This document shows, piece by piece, positions 41,607 to 50,828 of a stretch of 64,000 nt of DNA (positions are counted from its first letter, which is position 1; each line of letters begins with the position of its first letter). Made by a program: the position numbers and the translations under genes. The notes below the pieces were generated by a model. It saw only the letters and a list, made by a program, of their open reading frames with translations. It was not told the DNA's origin and did not search any database. The stretch covers positions 1 through 64,000 of the forward strand of contig CAZDQE010000003.1 of assembly GCA_964507395.1 (NCBI GenBank), read 5' to 3'. The stretch comes from SIG575 sp964507395 (GTDB taxonomy: Bacteria; Bacillota; Clostridia; Oscillospirales; Acutalibacteraceae).

Positions 41607-42590
41607 GTGAAAAAAATAAGATTTGGTATTGTAGGCACAGGCACAATTGCTCACCGATTTGCAAATGCAATAAAAAATATTGAAGAGGCGGAGCTTGTTG
41701 CAGTTGCATCACGCACAAGAGAAAACGCTGAAAAGTTCGGTAATGAATTTTCAATTCCCGTACGCTTTGACAACTATGAAAAAATGGCAGAGTCTGATGT
41801 GATTGATGCGGCATATATCGCAGTTCCGCATTCGGGGCACATTACTTGCTCATGCCTTATGATGAACGGCGGAAAACACGTTCTCTGCGAAAAGCCTATG
41901 GCAGTAAACAAAAGAGAAGCTGAGGAAATGTTTGCGTGTGCGGAAAAGAACAATGTTTTTCTTATGGAAGCCATGTGGGCACGTCTTGTTCCGGGAACAA
42001 TAAAAATGCTGGAGCTTGTGGAAAAAGGAGTTCTCGGTGATATTCTTGCAGTTGAAGGAAAATTCTGCTACACGATGGATGAGGACGAAATGGACCATCA
42101 TGTGTTTAAACCCGAACACGGCGGAGGCTCTCTTCTTGATGTTGGCGTTTACGGACTTAACTTTGCAAGCTGGTATCTTGGAAAAGATGTTGAAGAAATA
42201 AACGCTCAGTGTTCTCTTTATAACGGCACAGACAGTCACACAGCAGTTCTGATGAAATATAAAAACAGCTCCATTGCAGATATTTCAAGTGCAACACTTC
42301 TCAGAAAACCAAACGAAGGCTTTGTTTACGGCAGTAAAGGCTATGTTTATCTCCCGAGGTTTTATGCTCCTCAGGAAATAAAGCTTCAGTTCAACAACGG
42401 AGAAATCGAAACAATCTCAGTGCCGTACAGAGGAAACGGTTTTGAAGAGCAGATTTCTCATGTCTGTGAATGTATTTCAAAAGGTCTGAAAACAAGTCCG
42501 GTTGTTACTCCCGAACAAACTGTTTTTATTACAGAGCAAATGGATAAAATCAGAAAGATGATTGGTGTTGAATATCCGCAGGATAAATAA
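41607..42590 (+). CDS. Gfo/Idh/MocA family NAD(P)-dependent oxidoreductase
   Basis: A 327-residue dehydrogenase acting on sugars, inositols or dihydrodiols. N-terminal Rossmann fold with FGIVGTGTIAHRFANAI, AVASRTRENAEKF, then HVLCEKPMAVN (the EKP Lys is the usual catalytic residue) and the C-terminal domain with GGGSLLDVGVYGLNFASWYLG. It resembles the trans-dihydrodiol dehydrogenase/glucose-fructose oxidoreductase branch. GTG 41607 follows AGAGGTG; the frame to 41568 crosses the promoter. Stands alone; substrate unknown. Confidence 0.88.
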   Translation: MKKIRFGIVGTGTIAHRFANAIKNIEEAELVAVASRTRENAEKFGNEFSIPVRFDNYEKMAESDVIDAAYIAVPHSGHITCSCLMMNGGKHVLCEKPMAVNKREAEEMFACAEKNNVFLMEAMWARLVPGTIKMLELVEKGVLGDILAVEGKFCYTMDEDEMDHHVFKPEHGGGSLLDVGVYGLNFASWYLGKDVEEINAQCSLYNGTDSHTAVLMKYKNSSIADISSATLLRKPNEGFVYGSKGYVYLPRFYAPQEIKLQFNNGEIETISVPYRGNGFEEQISHVCECISKGLKTSPVVTPEQTVFITEQMDKIRKMIGVEYPQDK

Positions 42591-42614
42591 AATTCACGTC
42601 AAGGAGGAAAATTT

Positions 42615-43098
42615 ATGGAAAAGGTTTTAAGTCTGATTCCGGCACTCATCATGCTTGTGATGATACCGCTTGAAATTTCTGCAATTGACGGCAGTGAAAA
42701 TGAGGAAGTCACACTTGACGATTACAAGCTTCTTGCAGAAAATCCGTCAGTCAGTGCAGAGGTGAGAACAAGAAAAAAGTAGACAGACTTCGTATGTATG
42801 TAGACGAAGAAAATCCTCTTTTTATGATAAGAAACTGTCCCCGATATCTTCCTGATCCCACAGCATAAGACATTGAATACGAAGCGGTACTTACCTATTA
42901 TGCTTTGCCCGAAGATGTGAGAAATTTTTCAGTAATTTACATTGACGAGGGACCTACATATCTTACACCACAGGAACAGCTTGATTTCTGGGATGAAATG
43001 CTGGGATATACTGATGAATACAATGTTCCCATTGTTGCCCAGTCAGAATGCTTCTGCACAATTCTTGTGAAAAAGAGTTTCCGGGGTTTTGATATTTA
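42615..43098 (+). pseudogene. Broken gene for a small exported protein
   Basis: A good ribosome site (AAGGAGG) and ATG at 42615 begin a signal peptide (MEKVLSLIPALIMLVMIPLE), but the frame stops at 42780. The protein continues in another frame from about 42779 (VDRLRMYVDEENPLFMIRN), hits a stop at 42866-42868, then stays open through LPEDVRNFSVIYIDEGPTYL and LDFWDEMLGYTDEYNVPIV to the GH92 stop region. One frameshift plus one nonsense codon mark it as a pseudogene, unless it is a sequencing fault. No recognised family. Confidence 0.7.
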
Positions 43099-45168
43099 TT
43101 ATTCTTCGATTTCTTTCATTATCTCATCGTATGTGATGGTGTTTCCGTATTTTGTGAAGTCTGCTTTTTTGCCGAGGATTCGTATATTTTTAACCATTGG
43201 CTTGCAGTTGGTGTAGATGGGTTTGCCGGGAGTAATGGGATATATGCCGAGACATGAGAATATGTACCATGCTGCCATTGAGCCGTTATCTTCATCTCCG
43301 GGGAAGCCGTCATCTTTCCATGAGAATCCCTCGCTGCAAATCTTCTTGAGCCAATATTCCGTCTTTTCGGGATGACCGAGATATGTGTAGATAAACGGAA
43401 TGTGGAAGCTGGGCTGATTGGATATCGCACACTGACCCCAATCGCAGACAGCCATCTCGGTCATTTCGTGGATTTCGTAGTTATATCCGCCAACTCTGTA
43501 ATCTGCAGGTGCGGAGAAAAATTCATCAAGCTTTTTAATAAGACCATCCTTGCCGCCGTAGAGCGATGCAAGACCGTCAATGTCATGCTGCACTGCAAAT
43601 GTTGTCTGCCACGCAGCGGCCTCTGTATAATCTCCGCCCCATTTTATAGGGTCAAAATCAGGCTTGAAGTTTCCCTCGGAATCCTTGGGACGCATAAAGC
43701 CTGTTTCACTGTCAAAGATATTCTTGTAATTTTTTGAACGCAGGAGATATTTGTCTCTCTTGTCGCTTTCACCTAATATGTCAGCCACGGTAGCAAGGCA
43801 ATCGTCAAAGTACGCTGCATCAAGAGTGAGGTTTACACTCTCTTTGAATTTGTCGCAAGGTACGTAACCTGATTTCAGATACTCCTCGCAACCCTCTCTG
43901 CCGTATGCAGCAACAGTGGAAGATTTGTTTGCGTGGTGCTCCATACCCTCAAAGGCGATTTTGAGTAAATCTTTTGAAATGAGATTTTTCGTAGCAACAT
44001 CGGCAATTACTGCATCAATAGCGGTGCTGGGCATGCAGTTCTGAGCATCTCCTGCGGTCCAACGGGGCAGCCATCCGCCGTCAATATAGTCCTGAATATA
44101 TCCTTCAATTATTTCGGGAAGAATATCTTTAGCCACTATTGAATAGAAAGGATAGTTGGTGCGGTATGTGTCCCAGAAGCCGTTATCCGTGTATCTCACA
44201 CCGTCAAGCACCTCATCTCTGCTCGGTGAATAGTGAATGGGATTACCGTTTTCGTCAGGCTCGTATGCCTTGTGGGGATAGAGGAAAGTACGGTACATAC
44301 AACTGTAGAATGTTTTCATCGTATCTTCATCTGCATCAATTTCAATCTTGCTGAGATATTTATTCCATATACGTTCATTTTCAGCTTTGAGTTCATCAAA
44401 GCTGACGTAAACAGAATCGTGCTGAAGATTTCTCACTGCCTGCTCATAGCTTATAAATGATGTGGCAACGGTGAACGTAACATCTTTTTTCTTAAGTGCA
44501 ATATGAATACCTGTGCCCTCGCCCTTAATGTGAAGGCTGTGCTCGGTGTCGCAGGTGTCCCTGCTGCCTGTGAGAATCTTGTCAGCATCAACAGAGTCTT
44601 CATCAAACTGGAAAACATAATAACCTTTGAGTGTGCCTTTGTCGTGACTCTTTTTACCGCGGTTGCAGTCAGTCTGGCAATAAAGGCGGTTAGTTTCCTT
44701 GTCAAATTCGTATTCGCAATTGAATTTTACCGGCAAAACAGAAATGTAACGGTCAAAATCCTTTTTGAAACTTAATTTTACACAAGCACCGTATTCAGTA
44801 GGTGTAAGTTCAAAATCGCAGAACGGTCTCTTAAGATAGCATTTAAGATAATGTGGTTGTAAAATTGCCTTGTCGGGGTCGTATCCTGACCAGCAATCTT
44901 CAAAATCCACATAAGGTTTCTCAATCTGGGGCATCATAGTAAAAGCACTATGGTCGCTTATCCACGGACTTGGCTGACGGGTGAGTCGTATGCCCTCAAC
45001 GGAGCGGTCATCGGGATGATAGTACCAGCTTCCGCGGGACGTTTCTGTCTGAAGGCTGAATGCTGCAAACCCGAAAGGCTTCTGCACCAAGGGCAAAGTG
45101 TTACCCTGAGAAAATCTGTGAAGAGATTTTGAACCCTGTTTTATATTTACGTATTTAAGATAATTCAT
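43099..45168 (-). CDS. GH92 alpha-mannosidase
   Basis: A 689-residue calcium-dependent inverting exo-alpha-mannosidase, usually alpha-1,2-linked mannose from N-glycans or yeast mannan. Family stretches: YTDNGFWDTYRTNYPFYSIV, WLPRWTAGDAQNCMPSTAID, GGDYTEAAAWQTTFAVQHD and GFPGDEDNGSMAAWYIFSCLGIYP, the last two carrying the acidic catalytic residues. No signal peptide, so intracellular, as with the GH38 enzyme at 17006. Start ATG has GTGGGT upstream; promoter at 45201. Its 3' end abuts the broken gene. Confidence 0.93.
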   Translation of the reverse strand: MNYLKYVNIKQGSKSLHRFSQGNTLPLVQKPFGFAAFSLQTETSRGSWYYHPDDRSVEGIRLTRQPSPWISDHSAFTMMPQIEKPYVDFEDCWSGYDPDKAILQPHYLKCYLKRPFCDFELTPTEYGACVKLSFKKDFDRYISVLPVKFNCEYEFDKETNRLYCQTDCNRGKKSHDKGTLKGYYVFQFDEDSVDADKILTGSRDTCDTEHSLHIKGEGTGIHIALKKKDVTFTVATSFISYEQAVRNLQHDSVYVSFDELKAENERIWNKYLSKIEIDADEDTMKTFYSCMYRTFLYPHKAYEPDENGNPIHYSPSRDEVLDGVRYTDNGFWDTYRTNYPFYSIVAKDILPEIIEGYIQDYIDGGWLPRWTAGDAQNCMPSTAIDAVIADVATKNLISKDLLKIAFEGMEHHANKSSTVAAYGREGCEEYLKSGYVPCDKFKESVNLTLDAAYFDDCLATVADILGESDKRDKYLLRSKNYKNIFDSETGFMRPKDSEGNFKPDFDPIKWGGDYTEAAAWQTTFAVQHDIDGLASLYGGKDGLIKKLDEFFSAPADYRVGGYNYEIHEMTEMAVCDWGQCAISNQPSFHIPFIYTYLGHPEKTEYWLKKICSEGFSWKDDGFPGDEDNGSMAAWYIFSCLGIYPITPGKPIYTNCKPMVKNIRILGKKADFTKYGNTITYDEIMKEIEE

Positions 45169-45200
45169 AAAAAATACCCACTTTCACCTGTTATATTGAT

Positions 45201-45229
45201 ATGATAGCATATACTTATAAATCTTGCAA
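45201..45229 (-). promoter_or_regulatory. Promoter for the GH92 gene
   Basis: On the minus strand, TTGCAA (45224-45229) and TATCAT (45201-45206), 17-base spacer. Confidence 0.6.
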
Positions 45230-45269
45230 GGATGATATGAAAAAACGCCGAGCGGTGATTTTTATATTG

Positions 45270-45298
45270 TTGAAATATGAAATCAAACATGATATACT
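45270..45298 (+). promoter_or_regulatory. Promoter for the second two-component system
   Basis: TTGAAA (45270-45275) and TATACT (45293-45298), 17-base spacer, 20 bases before the ATG. Confidence 0.7.
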
Positions 45299-45318
45299 GA
45301 AAAAAGAGGTGTTTTGAG

Positions 45319-45978
45319 ATGAAAACTGAAATTTTGCTTGTTGAAGATGATATATATTTGCGTGAAGGTCTGTCAGAAATGCTGACAAACCAAGGATATG
45401 ACGTAACTCTTGCTGAAAATTTTGTGAAGGCACAGGAGAAAATCAAAGAAAATTTTGACCTTGTGATTCTTGATATTATGCTTCCTGACGGAAACGGTCT
45501 TGAGCTTTGTCAGAAAATCAGAGCGAAAGGCGGCAGTGTGCCAATACTTTTTCTTACTGCCTGCGATGATGAAATTCAGATTGTCAGAGGTCTTGACGCA
45601 GGTGCTGACGATTATGTTACAAAGCCTTTCAGACTTCTTGAACTTTTGTCACGAATCCGCGCATTGCTGAGAAGAAGCAATAATCAGTTTATGGGCGACA
45701 AAAATATTGCCCTTAATGCGGAAAATATGACTGTTTTAAAGAACGGAAGAATTATTTCTCTGACGCCTACTGAGTACATGATTCTCAGAACGCTGATGCA
45801 GAATAAAGGTGTTATCGTCACAAGAAATGTGCTTCTTGAAAAAATATGGGACTGTGACGAAAGCTTTATTGATGACAATACACTTTCAGTTCACGTCAGC
45901 AGACTTCGTGAAAAAATCGGCGGTGAAAACATTGTTACTGTCAGAGGCGTAGGCTACAGATGGGAGGAAAGCAAATGA
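45319..45978 (+). CDS. OmpR/PhoB-family response regulator
   Basis: A 219-residue response regulator. Receiver: Asp10/Asp11 region, phospho-acceptor Asp52 in VILDIMLPDG, FLTACDDE, YVTKPFRL. Winged helix with LTPTEYMILRTLMQNKG and DDNTLSVHVSRLREKIG, the form seen in regulators that control BceAB-like or other antimicrobial-peptide ABC transporters; an ABC transporter follows 1.3 kb downstream. GAGGTG precedes the ATG. Overlaps the kinase by ATGA. Confidence 0.95.
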   Translation: MKTEILLVEDDIYLREGLSEMLTNQGYDVTLAENFVKAQEKIKENFDLVILDIMLPDGNGLELCQKIRAKGGSVPILFLTACDDEIQIVRGLDAGADDYVTKPFRLLELLSRIRALLRRSNNQFMGDKNIALNAENMTVLKNGRIISLTPTEYMILRTLMQNKGVIVTRNVLLEKIWDCDESFIDDNTLSVHVSRLREKIGGENIVTVRGVGYRWEESK

Positions 45979-46946
45979 CGGGACTTGAAATTTTCCTCTG
46001 TATTTTTTCGGGAATACTGTTGATAACCTCTGCCTTTCTCGCTGTTGCATACTTTAAAAACAAAAAAGAAATTTTAAAGCTTTCACAAAAAACAGATGCA
46101 TTTCTGCAGAGTGGAGAAAGAATAAATATCAGCACAAAAGATAATGCCGTAGCGGCTTTGCAGAACAGTCTGTCAGACATTGAAAACAGACTGATTCTCG
46201 AAAAAGAAAACACACGTCATCAGTCTGAGAAACATGCTGATTTTATAGCAGATGTTTCCCATCAATTGAAAACTCCCCTTGCAGGGCTCAAACTTTATTG
46301 TGAGATGGATAAGGCGCAGCGAGAAAATCCTTACTCTGAAAAAGAATTACAGCTTATTGAAAAAATGGAAAACCTCATCAGAAATCTTCTCAAACTTGAA
46401 AAGCTTCGTTCTGATACCTATACAATGGATTTTACCGAACAGAAGGTGGAAAATATCATAGGCGAGCTTATCGGTGAAAATGAACATCTTTTCACGGGTA
46501 AAAAGTTTTCAGTTTCAGGGAATGCCGTTTTGCGGTGCGATAAGCAGTGGCTCAGCGAGGCACTTGGCAATATCATAAAAAACGCAGGCGAGCATACACC
46601 CGAAGACGGAAAAATCAGTATTTCAATCGCAGAAACAGAAAAGACGGTAATAATATCCGTGGAAGACAACGGCGGCGGAATAAACGAAAAGGAGCTTCCG
46701 AAGCTTTTTAACAGATTTTACAAGGCGGAAAACGCATCAGCCGACAGTGCAGGAATCGGAATGTCGATTTCAAAGGCAATTGTCGAAAAACATCACGGCA
46801 CAATTTCCGCAGAAAACGGAGAAGAGGGCTTGAAGGTTATTATGTGCCTGCCGAAATTTGACGGAGAAATTAAAATTTATCATTGCCTTCCCCTCGAGGG
46901 GAAGGTGGGTTTTGCAACGCAAAACTCGGATGAGGTGGAAAGGTAA
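45975..46946 (+). CDS. Histidine kinase with repeat-encoded C-terminus
   Basis: A 323-residue kinase with one N-terminal transmembrane helix (about 5-27) and no external domain. HisKA with His96 in ADVSHQLKTPLAG, N box LGNIIKNAGEHT, G boxes DNGGGI and SAGIGMSISKAIV. The catalytic fold should end near MCLPKFDG (about 295-302). The remaining 20 or so residues, from CLPLEGKVGFATQNSDEVER, are translated from the dispersed repeat starting at 46885. ATG 45975 has GGGAGG upstream. The pairing with the regulator and the ABC genes suggests stress sensing through the transporter. Confidence 0.93.
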   Translation: MTGLEIFLCIFSGILLITSAFLAVAYFKNKKEILKLSQKTDAFLQSGERINISTKDNAVAALQNSLSDIENRLILEKENTRHQSEKHADFIADVSHQLKTPLAGLKLYCEMDKAQRENPYSEKELQLIEKMENLIRNLLKLEKLRSDTYTMDFTEQKVENIIGELIGENEHLFTGKKFSVSGNAVLRCDKQWLSEALGNIIKNAGEHTPEDGKISISIAETEKTVIISVEDNGGGINEKELPKLFNRFYKAENASADSAGIGMSISKAIVEKHHGTISAENGEEGLKVIMCLPKFDGEIKIYHCLPLEGKVGFATQNSDEVER

Positions 46947-47045
46947 AAATTTAATTATTGCCTGAAATAATACACGAAAACTGCGTTTTCTACACCTCAT
47001 CAGTCACCTTACGGCGACAGCTTCTCCTCAAGGAGAAGCCGAATT
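46885..47045. repeat. Dispersed repeat R1, copy 2
   Basis: Same element as 16796-16948: left palindrome CCTTCCCCTCGAGGGGAAGG, shared GTGGGTTTTGCAA.GCAAAACTCGGA.GAGGTGG block, shared ACGAAAACTGCGTTTTCTACACCTCA block and right palindrome CTTCTCCTCAAGGAGAAG. It overlaps the last codons of the histidine kinase gene. Confidence 0.75.
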
Positions 47046-47072
47046 AACATCTCAATAAATTATCTATATTAT

Positions 47073-47146
47073 CGTAGAGGCGAACTGTGTTCGCCTTTTA
47101 TGTATCCTTTGGCTTTGTGCAAGGGAAAACACAGTTTTCCCCTACG
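47073..47146. repeat. Imperfect palindromic repeat, second GTAGGGG-type element
   Basis: 47073-47096 and 47122-47146 are imperfect inverted copies (CGTAGAGGCGAACTGTGTT against the complement of AACACAGTTTTCCCCTACG). Ends and size match the element at 82-156. A weak stem AAATCGCC/GGCGATTT lies just after, at about 47180-47206, and may terminate transcription from the kinase gene. Confidence 0.55.
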
Positions 47147-47210
47147 TAATGCATTACCAAAAGAATAATATATCAAGCAAAATCGCCTCCTTATCGGGGC
47201 GATTTATTTC

Positions 47211-47268
47211 TAATCTTACGAAATCGTAAGATTAAAGTCACCGAAACTTAAGATAAATCAAATATAAT
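47211..47268 (+). promoter_or_regulatory. Operator-like inverted repeat and promoter for the ABC operon
   Basis: TAATCTTACG (47211-47220) and CGTAAGATTA (47225-47234) form a perfect 10-base inverted repeat with a 4-base centre. A TATAAT -10 is at 47263-47268 with no good -35 (47240-47245). The arrangement fits activation by the neighbouring response regulator; inferred. Confidence 0.55.
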
Positions 47269-47295
47269 AAAATCAAAGAAAGGAGCGTGTTAAAA

Positions 47296-47979
47296 TTGAA
47301 CCTTATTGAATGTAAAAATCTCACAAAAGAATATATCAGCGGTGACGGAGTTATCAAAGCGATTGACGACATCACCGTGGGCTTTGAGCAGGGAGAATTC
47401 TGTGCAGTCACAGGTCCCAGCGGTTCGGGTAAATCAACACTTCTCCATGTGCTCAGCAGCCTTGAAAATCCCACAAGCGGTGAAGTGATTTATAACGGAG
47501 AAAATCTCGGAAAATATAACGATAATCAGTTGTCAATTCTCAGACGCAGACGTTTTGGTTTTGTTTTTCAGGCTTATAACCTTGTGCAGGAATTGACAGG
47601 CTACGAAAACATCGTTCTTCCCGTAATGCTTGACAAGAAAAAGGTTGACGAAAACTATATCAAAAAAGTTATTGAAATCCTCGGCATCGGTGACAGGCTG
47701 ACTCATTTGCCCGGTGCACTTTCAGGCGGTCAGCAACAGCGAATTGCAATTGCAAGAGCACTTGCAAACAAACCGTCAATCCTTTTTGCGGACGAGCCTA
47801 CAGGTAACCTTGACGGCAAAAGCGGACGGGAGGTTTTGTCGCTTCTCAAATATGTGGGCAAAGAGCTTGGAGTTTCCCTTTTGCTCGTAACTCACGATCT
47901 GCACGTTGCAGAACAGGCGGAAAGAGTTCTCACCATTGAAGACGGAAAAATCGTCAGCGACACAAAGGCGGGAGTGTGA
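47296..47979 (+). CDS. ABC transporter ATP-binding protein (LolD/MacB type)
   Basis: A 227-residue ATPase of the MacB/LolD/BceA class. Walker A GPSGSGKSTL, the class-typical FVFQAYNLVQELT Q-loop, signature LSGGQQQRIAIARAL, Walker B ILFADEPTGNLD, and switch His in LLVTHDLHVA. TTG 47296 is preferred because GGAG lies 10 bases upstream; GTG 47287 is only one base from it. It overlaps or abuts the permease gene and powers it; such pumps move antimicrobial peptides or lipids, or drive envelope signalling. Confidence 0.93.
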   Translation: MNLIECKNLTKEYISGDGVIKAIDDITVGFEQGEFCAVTGPSGSGKSTLLHVLSSLENPTSGEVIYNGENLGKYNDNQLSILRRRRFGFVFQAYNLVQELTGYENIVLPVMLDKKKVDENYIKKVIEILGIGDRLTHLPGALSGGQQQRIAIARALANKPSILFADEPTGNLDGKSGREVLSLLKYVGKELGVSLLLVTHDLHVAEQAERVLTIEDGKIVSDTKAGV

Positions 47980-47984
47980 CAGGT

Positions 47985-50828
47985 GTGAAAAAGAAAAATC
48001 TTACAATCAACCGCCTTGCTTTGGGTAACCTCAAAACAAGAAAAAAGCAATATACCATAATGATTATCGGCATATTGCTTTCTATGATTTTTTCAAGCGG
48101 TGTGCTTTTTCTTGTTTCTTGTATGCAAAGTTCAGGTGAAGAGCTTGCAAGACAGCAAACCGGTATCGCTTATGGGATCTTATATGACAATGACGGCTTT
48201 ATTGACCCTGAGGGAGACTTTGAAAAGCAGTATATTTCCGAATACGGCTATGCGCATATTATAGGATATGGCTATGCCGATGAAGAAAAGAAGGACAGAG
48301 GCACTTCAATTGCTTATCTTGACGAAGATGCACGAGACCTATATTATGTTACTCTCAAAGAGGGCAGAGAACCTGAGAAAAAGGGCGAAATTGCCATTGA
48401 GTCAGATGCACTTGCTATGCTTGGCAAAAACCAAACAAAAATCGGCGATAAAATAACTCTTTCCGTACAGACACCGAATGGTGATGAATTTATGGAGGGT
48501 GCAGAAGAAAAAACATATACCCTTGTCGGTATTCTTGCAGATAAGAGAACTAATATCGGGGAGTACCGGACTGATTTGGAATCTAAGACAGCTGCAAAGC
48601 TGCCGGCTGCTTTTGTCCACGAAAGTGAAAAAGTGAAATCCGGCGGTAAAGAAATCAATGTTCTTTATTACACGGTTTTTGAGGAAAAGCTTGTGTTAAA
48701 GAAGGATTGGACGGTTGCAAATGAACGAACTGATTATCATGCTGAGCTTGTATCACCTATATGGCCGAAAATTAACGAAAGATATATTGATATGGTCTAC
48801 AACCCCTTATATGATACCAGCTCATTAAGATTTGACAGTGGAATTGCACTCTATGCGCTGTTGTCCTGCGTTCTGATGCTTGCATCCTGCATCGGAATAG
48901 TAAACTCTTTCTCTGTAAATCTACAGGAGAGGAAAAAGCAGATAGGAATGCTGCGTGCAGTTGGTGCTACAAGAAGGCAGATTATAAATATTTTCGGCAG
49001 AGAAGCTTTTATTATTACTCTTGTATGTGCGCCCATAAGTGTTGCAATTTCCTATTTCGGAGTTAAGCTTTTTGTACATCTCATGGGGGACAATTTTATT
49101 TTCATTCCCGATCTCTTTGTTCTGCTCGGAACAACAGCTGTCAGCGTTATTTGCGTAATGCTTGCTTCTCTTATCCCTCTTTTTGTATCTTCACGCATTG
49201 CTCCCATGCAGGCAATAAGAAATATTGAGCTTTCACGGAAGATGAAAAACAAAAATATAAAATCTCAGAGCTCATTTAATGCGCCAAAGCTTCTGGCTTC
49301 ACGAAGTCTTTCTCTTCACAGAGGAAAGCAGATAAGCGTAAGTGTTATTCTTGCTGCTACAATTCTTCTTACCTGCTTCGGCTTTTCATTTATGGAAATT
49401 GAAAAGAAAGCGGCTGAAATGTCATCTTTCCGTAGTGACTATATGCTAAGAAGAGTTGAAGAACACGGCTTGGTATGTGATTTTGTTAACTGTCCTTCCT
49501 TAGCAGACGGATTTACAGAGAATGACAAAAGAGAGCTTGAAGAGTTCTACCTTGCAGAAGAGGTCTACTCTTTTAAAAAATATATGGCTTTGCTGAATGT
49601 AGAAGAATACACCCCTTACCTAAATGTTGCGACTGCAGGTTGGGACAACAACTGCCGTTACGTTTCTGATTTGATGTCGCTGCCGTTCGGAGCGGAAACA
49701 AAAATAAATGATGAGAATTTTGTGGAAACAATTTATCCCCAAGGAGAATACGACACCTACAAAGAACTGAAAGAAACGGTGGGATTTGAAAACGAGGTAT
49801 TCCAGACCCCGCTTACATTTTACAGTGCAGAGATGATTGAAAAATACAAAGATCAATTTGAAGTCATTGACGGCAGAATTGATATTGATAAATTGAATTC
49901 AGGCGAAGAAATAATTCTTGTAGCAGTCAGAGAAGCAGGACTGTATCTGCCAGTGGATAACGAAGGAAGGGTTGTTACAGTAGGTGTGCAGGATATGGAT
50001 GAGCCTTTGTACCAATATCAGAAAGAATCTGACATAAAGCACACAGTACCTCTTGAATATAAAGCGGGTGATACTCTGGAAATGAGTACACTTTACTCAG
50101 GTATTACAGAATATCCCAAAGAAGACGATGAACTGCCTGAGGGAATCACCAGATACGACAAGAAAGTAAAAATAGGAGCAATTGTAAGACCGTTTTATTT
50201 CAATAATGTCTTTGGTGAGAGCAGAAGCTTTGCATTGATCAGTACCATCAATGCTCAACCGCTTCTTACTGCTGAAGACAGTCTTTATGAAGATATTGTA
50301 ATTAATATCAGCGGTGAAATTGATGATGAAACAGACAGCACTGTCAGTCAGTTTCTCGAAACCTATACTTCGGGAACAAGTTTTGAGGTTTACTCGGATT
50401 ATGCAAGCGACAAGGAATATGAAGAATATGTACGCTCAATGTTTATCGGTATGATTTCAATCATCATTCTGCTTTTCAGTACGGGAGCAGCCATTATAAA
50501 CAATACGCTTACTGCGAAGATAAGAGAATCAAAGCGTGAAATCGGTACTCTCCGTGCAGTTGGTGCATCGGCAAGAGAGCTTACCCTTTCCTATGTTTTA
50601 CAGATGATATCAATGTTCCTGTGGGGAAGTGTGGCAGGCTTTGGTCTTTACAGCATAGCTCATGTTGTGCTGAAATTGATTCTTAAAGATGAATGGATTT
50701 ATCCTTTCACATTCTGGCACGGCTTAGCTGCAATAGCTCTGCTGATTGTAATTTGCAGTATCAACCTTTATTCAAAGGTCAGAAAAGAAATGAAAAACAG
50801 TATTGTTGAAAATATAAGGGAGTTATGA
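47985..50828 (+). CDS. FtsX/MacB-like ABC transporter permease, double module
   Basis: A 947-residue permease made of two FtsX-type halves. First half: TM1 about 23-43, outside domain about 45-270, three helices about 275-400 with ERKKQIGMLRAVGATRRQI between. Second half: TM5 about 445-465, a larger outside domain about 470-820, then three helices with ESKREIGTLRAVGASAREL. Eight helices and two large ectodomains differ from the ten-helix BceB layout, so it is more MacB/mechanotransmission-like. GTG 47985 keeps a normal 10-base distance from GGAG; GTG 47976 overlaps the ATPase stop. Substrate unknown. Confidence 0.9.
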   Translation: MKKKNLTINRLALGNLKTRKKQYTIMIIGILLSMIFSSGVLFLVSCMQSSGEELARQQTGIAYGILYDNDGFIDPEGDFEKQYISEYGYAHIIGYGYADEEKKDRGTSIAYLDEDARDLYYVTLKEGREPEKKGEIAIESDALAMLGKNQTKIGDKITLSVQTPNGDEFMEGAEEKTYTLVGILADKRTNIGEYRTDLESKTAAKLPAAFVHESEKVKSGGKEINVLYYTVFEEKLVLKKDWTVANERTDYHAELVSPIWPKINERYIDMVYNPLYDTSSLRFDSGIALYALLSCVLMLASCIGIVNSFSVNLQERKKQIGMLRAVGATRRQIINIFGREAFIITLVCAPISVAISYFGVKLFVHLMGDNFIFIPDLFVLLGTTAVSVICVMLASLIPLFVSSRIAPMQAIRNIELSRKMKNKNIKSQSSFNAPKLLASRSLSLHRGKQISVSVILAATILLTCFGFSFMEIEKKAAEMSSFRSDYMLRRVEEHGLVCDFVNCPSLADGFTENDKRELEEFYLAEEVYSFKKYMALLNVEEYTPYLNVATAGWDNNCRYVSDLMSLPFGAETKINDENFVETIYPQGEYDTYKELKETVGFENEVFQTPLTFYSAEMIEKYKDQFEVIDGRIDIDKLNSGEEIILVAVREAGLYLPVDNEGRVVTVGVQDMDEPLYQYQKESDIKHTVPLEYKAGDTLEMSTLYSGITEYPKEDDELPEGITRYDKKVKIGAIVRPFYFNNVFGESRSFALISTINAQPLLTAEDSLYEDIVINISGEIDDETDSTVSQFLETYTSGTSFEVYSDYASDKEYEEYVRSMFIGMISIIILLFSTGAAIINNTLTAKIRESKREIGTLRAVGASARELTLSYVLQMISMFLWGSVAGFGLYSIAHVVLKLILKDEWIYPFTFWHGLAAIALLIVICSINLYSKVRKEMKNSIVENIREL

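Noticed and set aside
42905..43216. An independent 103-residue protein
   Set aside because: It starts at a TTG without a ribosome site and continues the protein begun at 42615 in another frame, then runs into the GH92 antisense; treated as part of the pseudogene.
47985..50828. BceB-type bacitracin transporter permease
   Set aside because: Bce permeases have ten helices and one large outside loop; this one has two FtsX halves and two large ectodomains.
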